Of a stretch of 9,217 nucleotides of DNA, positions 6,431 through 9,217 are shown in pieces (the stretch's first letter is position 1; each line of letters opens with the position of its first letter). The DNA lies in contig PDRH01000008.1 of assembly GCA_002748015.1 (NCBI GenBank), forward strand, positions 1 to 9,217, in the 5' to 3' direction. Both the position numbers and the translations under genes were made by a program. The notes beneath the pieces were generated by a model. It was not told the DNA's origin, did no database searches, and saw nothing but the letters and a program-made list of their open reading frames with translations. The stretch is from Bacteroidota bacterium. GTDB taxonomy: Bacteria; Bacteroidota; Bacteroidia; Bacteroidales; CAJPTX01.

Positions 6431-8617
6431 TCAATCATAAAAAACCCCCTCCTCATGCCCATCCTTAACCACCCGAAACTCACCGAAGAGCCAGAACGCC
6501 TCAGCGTACTTCTTGAGGTAGAAGAGAACGTAGCGAATATCCAGGTTAATCGAACGGCTCACCCTCGGACTGTAGGCCACCTCGCCTATCAGCCCCTCGG
6601 AATTCGCATCGAAGCAGAGACCTATCACCTCCCCCCGAGCATTGAAAATGGGGCTACCGCTATTCCCACCCACAACATCGTTCGTCGTCAGGAAGTTCAA
6701 GGGCATTTCCCCGGCCGAAGTTGCATAGGAAAAGTAATCCTTACGGCTACAAAGCCCCCTAAGGCGTTCGTCCACCTCAAAGCCCTCGAGCTGCTCACCC
6801 TCCCGCAGCACCATCTCCTCAAGGCTCGTAGCAGGGCCAAAGTTCTGAACGGCATCAGGGCTATACCCCTCTACACGACCATAGCTAAAACGTAGGGTGC
6901 CATTGGCATTGGGGTACATCCGCACCTTCCCCTCCCGGGCCATCCATGCCGCCTGGTAGAGGCGTTGCCCCTCCTCTAGCTGCGGCAGTAGCCCCTGCAG
7001 CACCTGCAACGCTTCCCACATCTTGGCATGAGTAGATAGGCAGAGCCGCATCCCCAGATCCTGCTGCAGATACTTCGCCTTCGGGCGGCGCAATAGCTTC
7101 TTCAGGCGATCCGGGCTGACGAAGGCCGACTCCCTGAATAGCTCATCGACAAAGCGATCTATATCCCCGCCGAAATCGCTATCTATCAGGGCATAGAAAG
7201 CCGGCAAGTCCTCCCCCTGCAGCTGCTGACGCAGGAGCTTAAGCATGGTGCTAGCCATCTCCCGATCCGTTGCCACATCGTAGTCCCTATACAGCTCCTC
7301 TATGGCCTCCCCGCTGAGCCCTGTGATGCGGTCGATTGCCTGGCTATCCTCCCTTTCAAGGGCTGCCTGCAAGCCCCGGAAGCGGCTAGCTATACGGTAG
7401 AAGCCGAGGCTATTAGCCAGCCCCTCCCTATAGTAGAGAACCCGGCGGATGGCTGGGCTACGCTGCAGGGTAGCCCTACGAATTCGATCCGTGGCATCCA
7501 AATACTTCCCCATGCCCTTCTGCCTAGCCAGCCAGCTGGCCAGCGCCCTCTCCTCCTTCCGCTTCACCTCCAGCGTCTTCATACGGCGTATAGCTGCGTT
7601 CTCACCGACAGCCTTCCTACGGAGATTCTCGCTCTGGGCATAACGGGCAGCATACTTGAGGGCCACCGCCGGCGAGGCTTCCATATGGCGTTTCCAGACC
7701 CTCCCCCTGGCCCCGAGTATACGCCCCACGGTCGGGTTGATTAGCTGCATTCGCTGCTGCAGCTGCGCCACGGTCAGGTAGCGCTCGGTGCGTCCTGGGT
7801 AGCCAAGGCTCATGGTAAAATCCCCCTCCTTGTACCCATCAATGCAGACCTTCAGATTCCAGCGGGGTGTATAGGGCACATTGCTCTCGGCGTAGGTTGC
7901 CGGCTTACGCTCTGCATCGGTGTATATACGCAGCAGGGCAAAATCACCCGCATGGCGAGGCCACTGCCAGTTCTCCCCTTCGCCTCCAAACTGCGCAATG
8001 CGCTGCGGGGGAACCGCCACTAGGCGGATATCCCGGAAGGTCTGGTACTCCACCAAATGCCAGGTGCTACCCGCACGAAGGCGCACCAGCTCCGCCTCCC
8101 AGCCCGACTTCTTCTCGGCCGAATCTATCAGCCGCTGCCCTGCGGCACGCACCAGCGAGTCCCGCTCCTCTTGGGTTGCATCCCCGACGAAGGAGAGTAT
8201 CTGCCGGCTCACATCCCTAACCACCCGGGTAAAACGTACGCTCAAACCCGGGAGCGGGATTTCCTGCAGGCGCCCCGCTGCGCAAAAGCCCTCCTCTATG
8301 TAGTTCTTCTTCTGGGAACTCAGCGCCTGAAGGTTCGATAGTATGCAATGCTGGTTCGTTAGCACCAAGCCCTGGGCTGATACCACCGCCCCCGTCCCCC
8401 CGTTGCTCAAGTGGCAGACAGCGTCCTCAACGCTCGACCCATAGACGGAGTAAAGCTCATCAAAATCCAGCTCCATCCCCCTGTCCTTGAGGGTGTCACG
8501 TAGCCCCTCCCGCATCTCAGGGAGAAGCCATAGCCCCTCGGCCGCCCCAGCCCGTAGAGAGCAAAGCAGGACCAATAGCAACAGGGGAAAACGCACAGAA
8601 CGGAAAGCGCTACGCAT
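6431..8617 (-). CDS. Secreted S46-family dipeptidyl-peptidase (DPP7/DPP11-like)
   Basis: This 728-residue exported serine peptidase removes dipeptides from peptide N-termini; in asaccharolytic Bacteroidales such enzymes feed amino-acid catabolism from the periplasm. A signal peptide (Arg-rich start, PLLLLVLLCSL, cleavage near AGAA, residues about 23-26) precedes EGLWLLPEM, the normal mature start of the family. The chymotrypsin-like triad is readable as His90 in LVLTNQHC (84-91), Asp225 in RHAGDFALLRIY (221-232) and Ser653 in GGNSGSPI (650-657). The long helical insertion (about 280-565) is the family lid domain, and NLDIRYVLFYL (691-701) ends the catalytic domain. Asp670 matches the residue that binds the substrate amino terminus. 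The next residue is Ala671, where DPP11 enzymes have an Arg selecting acidic P1 residues, so Asp/Glu specificity is unlikely and a DPP7-like or other preference is more probable. Odd points are Gln89 in place of the usual His and a missing Cys in the GGTG loop. It appears to be a single-gene unit. Confidence 0.93.
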   Translation of the reverse strand: MRSAFRSVRFPLLLLVLLCSLRAGAAEGLWLLPEMREGLRDTLKDRGMELDFDELYSVYGSSVEDAVCHLSNGGTGAVVSAQGLVLTNQHCILSNLQALSSQKKNYIEEGFCAAGRLQEIPLPGLSVRFTRVVRDVSRQILSFVGDATQEERDSLVRAAGQRLIDSAEKKSGWEAELVRLRAGSTWHLVEYQTFRDIRLVAVPPQRIAQFGGEGENWQWPRHAGDFALLRIYTDAERKPATYAESNVPYTPRWNLKVCIDGYKEGDFTMSLGYPGRTERYLTVAQLQQRMQLINPTVGRILGARGRVWKRHMEASPAVALKYAARYAQSENLRRKAVGENAAIRRMKTLEVKRKEERALASWLARQKGMGKYLDATDRIRRATLQRSPAIRRVLYYREGLANSLGFYRIASRFRGLQAALEREDSQAIDRITGLSGEAIEELYRDYDVATDREMASTMLKLLRQQLQGEDLPAFYALIDSDFGGDIDRFVDELFRESAFVSPDRLKKLLRRPKAKYLQQDLGMRLCLSTHAKMWEALQVLQGLLPQLEEGQRLYQAAWMAREGKVRMYPNANGTLRFSYGRVEGYSPDAVQNFGPATSLEEMVLREGEQLEGFEVDERLRGLCSRKDYFSYATSAGEMPLNFLTTNDVVGGNSGSPIFNARGEVIGLCFDANSEGLIGEVAYSPRVSRSINLDIRYVLFYLKKYAEAFWLFGEFRVVKDGHEEGVFYD

Positions 8618-8641
8618 AGAAATCGACGATTTTCATTCGGG

Positions 8642-8671
8642 CAAAGATACGCAAAAATCCGCATTAACGAA
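8642..8671 (-). promoter_or_regulatory. Predicted Bacteroidetes promoter of the S46 peptidase gene
   Basis: On the minus strand, TATCTTTG (8649-8642) is an exact TAnnTTTG -7 element. TTCG (8671-8668), 18 bases upstream, is a weak match to the -33 TTTG. Transcription would start near 8636, giving a leader of about 20 bases before the ATG at 8617. Confidence 0.62.
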
Positions 8672-8836
8672 CAGCCCCGGGCGAAGTTCACCGGCAAAGT
8701 TCCCTACGGGCAAAGCAAGACCCCGAAAGTTCTAGGAAATCCCACTTCCGAAAATCACCAATAAATATTGATTATCGCCACGCCCCCATGCAATAATACC
8801 AAGCGGGAAAGGTAGGACAACCCGTCGGGATGGGCA

Positions 8837-8853
8837 GGGGTGGAAACCGCCCC
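8837..8853. repeat. Small GC-rich hairpin adjoining the large palindrome
   Basis: GGGGTGG (8837-8843) and CCGCCCC (8847-8853) can form a 7-bp stem with one G-T wobble around an AAA loop. It abuts and slightly overlaps the left arm of the large palindrome. No T-run follows on either strand, so I do not call it a terminator. It may be part of the same repeated unit. Confidence 0.5.
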
Positions 8854-8911
8854 GCATGGGCAGCCCCTCCGAATTTCTCCTAGCGGAAACTCGGAGGGGC
8901 TGCCCATGCGG
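8852..8911. repeat. Perfect 21-bp inverted repeat forming a 60-base hairpin
   Basis: The left arm 8852-8872 (CCGCATGGGC...CCTCCGA) is the exact reverse complement of the right arm 8891-8911 (TCGGAGG...GCCCATGCGG), with an 18-base spacer. Inside the spacer, TTTC (8874-8877) pairs with GAAA (8886-8889) after one A-C mismatch, extending the fold to about 26 positions with an 8-base loop. Neither side is followed by a T-run, so it does not look like a standard terminator. Long GC-rich palindromes in intergenic DNA are often dispersed repeats (REP or MITE-like). Whether other copies exist cannot be seen here. Confidence 0.92.
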
Positions 8912-9010
8912 AGCACAGGATAAGGGAGGGTATATAGTGCTGAATACCTGCGCTTTAAGGCGGGAAATAGACTGTAAGATATCGAGCAAAAGGCGACAAA
9001 TAGCAGGAAT

Positions 9011-9045
9011 CCTCGAAAGCATCAGCAAGAAGGCGCATTTCGAGG
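9011..9045. repeat. Short inverted repeat (8-bp arms)
   Basis: CCTCGAAA (9011-9018) is the exact reverse complement of TTTCGAGG (9038-9045), separated by 19 bases. A two-base GC pairing can continue inward past a single bulged A. It lies upstream of the plus-strand promoter, with no T-run on either side. It could be a protein-binding site, a structural element in an uncalled transcript, or chance. Confidence 0.5.
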
Positions 9046-9127
9046 CCGGGATGGGGGCAGAGCTGCGGCGATCGTACGGGAACGGGGCGGCCGGAAGCGG
9101 ATAGGGGGCGAAGGCGGAAATAGGGAG

Positions 9128-9159
9128 TTAGGGTAGAACTAAAAATATCGCTACCTTTG
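9128..9159 (+). promoter_or_regulatory. Predicted Bacteroidetes promoter of the right-edge gene
   Basis: TACCTTTG (9152-9159) matches TAnnTTTG exactly. TTAG (9128-9131), 20 bases upstream, is one base from the -33 TTTG, and the spacer is of the expected length. The ATG of the downstream gene begins at 9164, only four bases beyond the -7 box, so the transcript would be leaderless or nearly so. Confidence 0.58.
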
Positions 9160-9163
9160 GGCT

Positions 9164-9217
9164 ATGAAACGTCCGCTTACTGTGGCTACGCTGCTCATGG
9201 CGATTGTACTACTCTGT
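9164..9217 (+). CDS. N-terminus of an exported protein (cut by the right edge)
   Basis: The ATG at 9164 opens a frame of 18 codons to the window end: MKRPLTVATLLMAIVLLC. A Lys-Arg start followed by a hydrophobic stretch is typical of a secretion signal. The final Cys could belong to a lipobox, but the preceding residues (VLL) are not a good lipobox match and the rest is not visible. An in-frame ATG at residue 12 is a less likely start because it would remove the positively charged end. The start is supported by an exact TAnnTTTG box just upstream. No family can be assigned. Confidence 0.6.
   Translation, partial: MKRPLTVATLLMAIVLLC

Larger units (their letters stand above)
8618..9163. other. 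Divergent intergenic region with promoters and large palindrome
   Basis: These 546 bases separate the minus-strand S46 peptidase from a plus-strand gene at the right edge. They contain a promoter for each gene, a perfect 21-bp inverted repeat, a smaller inverted repeat, three copies of a CGGGCAAAG-like word near the peptidase promoter, an AT-rich imperfect palindrome (CAATA-AA-TATTG, 8759-8770) and a purine-rich, G-rich stretch at about 9040-9135. The open frames crossing the region on either strand have no recognisable domain and run through the palindrome, so I do not call a gene. The region is longer than the other gaps here and could hide a small RNA, but I cannot support one. Confidence 0.7.

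Noticed and set aside
8852..8911. Palindrome as a bidirectional intrinsic terminator
   Set aside because: The flanking genes diverge from this region, so none ends here, and no T-run follows the stem on either strand.
8732..9104. Open frames on both strands across the 8618-9163 gap (82 and 98 codons)
   Set aside because: They read through the palindrome, have no domain or promoter at their starts, and the two strands give mutually similar peptides only because of the inverted repeat.
9040..9135. G-rich tract as a possible G-quadruplex
   Set aside because: Runs of three or more G are present, but the spacers between several of them are about 15 bases, too long for a convincing canonical quadruplex.

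Overview
The window looks like chromosomal core sequence from a Bacteroidales bacterium, plausibly Porphyromonas or a close relative. Four things point there: an S46 dipeptidyl-peptidase, a MiaA with the GGSMLYVDAV variant that I associate with this order, a pRiA4b ORF3/IS1096-passenger-like protein directly upstream of miaA, and Bacteroidetes-type promoters (TAnnTTTG) in front of several genes. The sequence is fairly GC-rich by eye for the group. The genus is inferred, not demonstrated.

Almost everything is on the minus strand, so the window is best read from right to left. A secreted S46 dipeptidyl-peptidase (8617-6431) has its own promoter and a probable terminator. Next is a membrane pyrophosphatase, hppA (6305-4098), closed by a very clear intrinsic terminator (4041-4071). 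A second promoter at about 3856-3885 then starts a likely four-gene unit: a YfiR/DUF4154-type membrane sensor kinase (3836-1665), a small acidic pRiA4b-ORF3-like protein (1604-1101), the tRNA dimethylallyltransferase miaA (1097-186) and the start of a family 2 glycosyltransferase (170 to beyond the left edge). The last three are separated by only 3 and 15 bases.

The right end (8618-9163) is a 546-base divergent intergenic region. It holds the minus-strand promoter of the peptidase, a perfect 21-bp inverted repeat that folds into a 60-base hairpin, a weaker second inverted repeat, and a plus-strand TAnnTTTG promoter lying only four bases before the ATG of a gene cut by the right edge. That gene's first 18 residues look like a secretion signal.

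I see no rRNA, tRNA, CRISPR array, transposase or phage gene, and no convincing new multi-gene system. The points most worth a second look are the kinase, which keeps its phospho-acceptor histidine but appears to have lost every ATP-binding motif; the large palindrome; the possibly leaderless gene at the right edge; and the substrate-site and active-site variants of the S46 peptidase.
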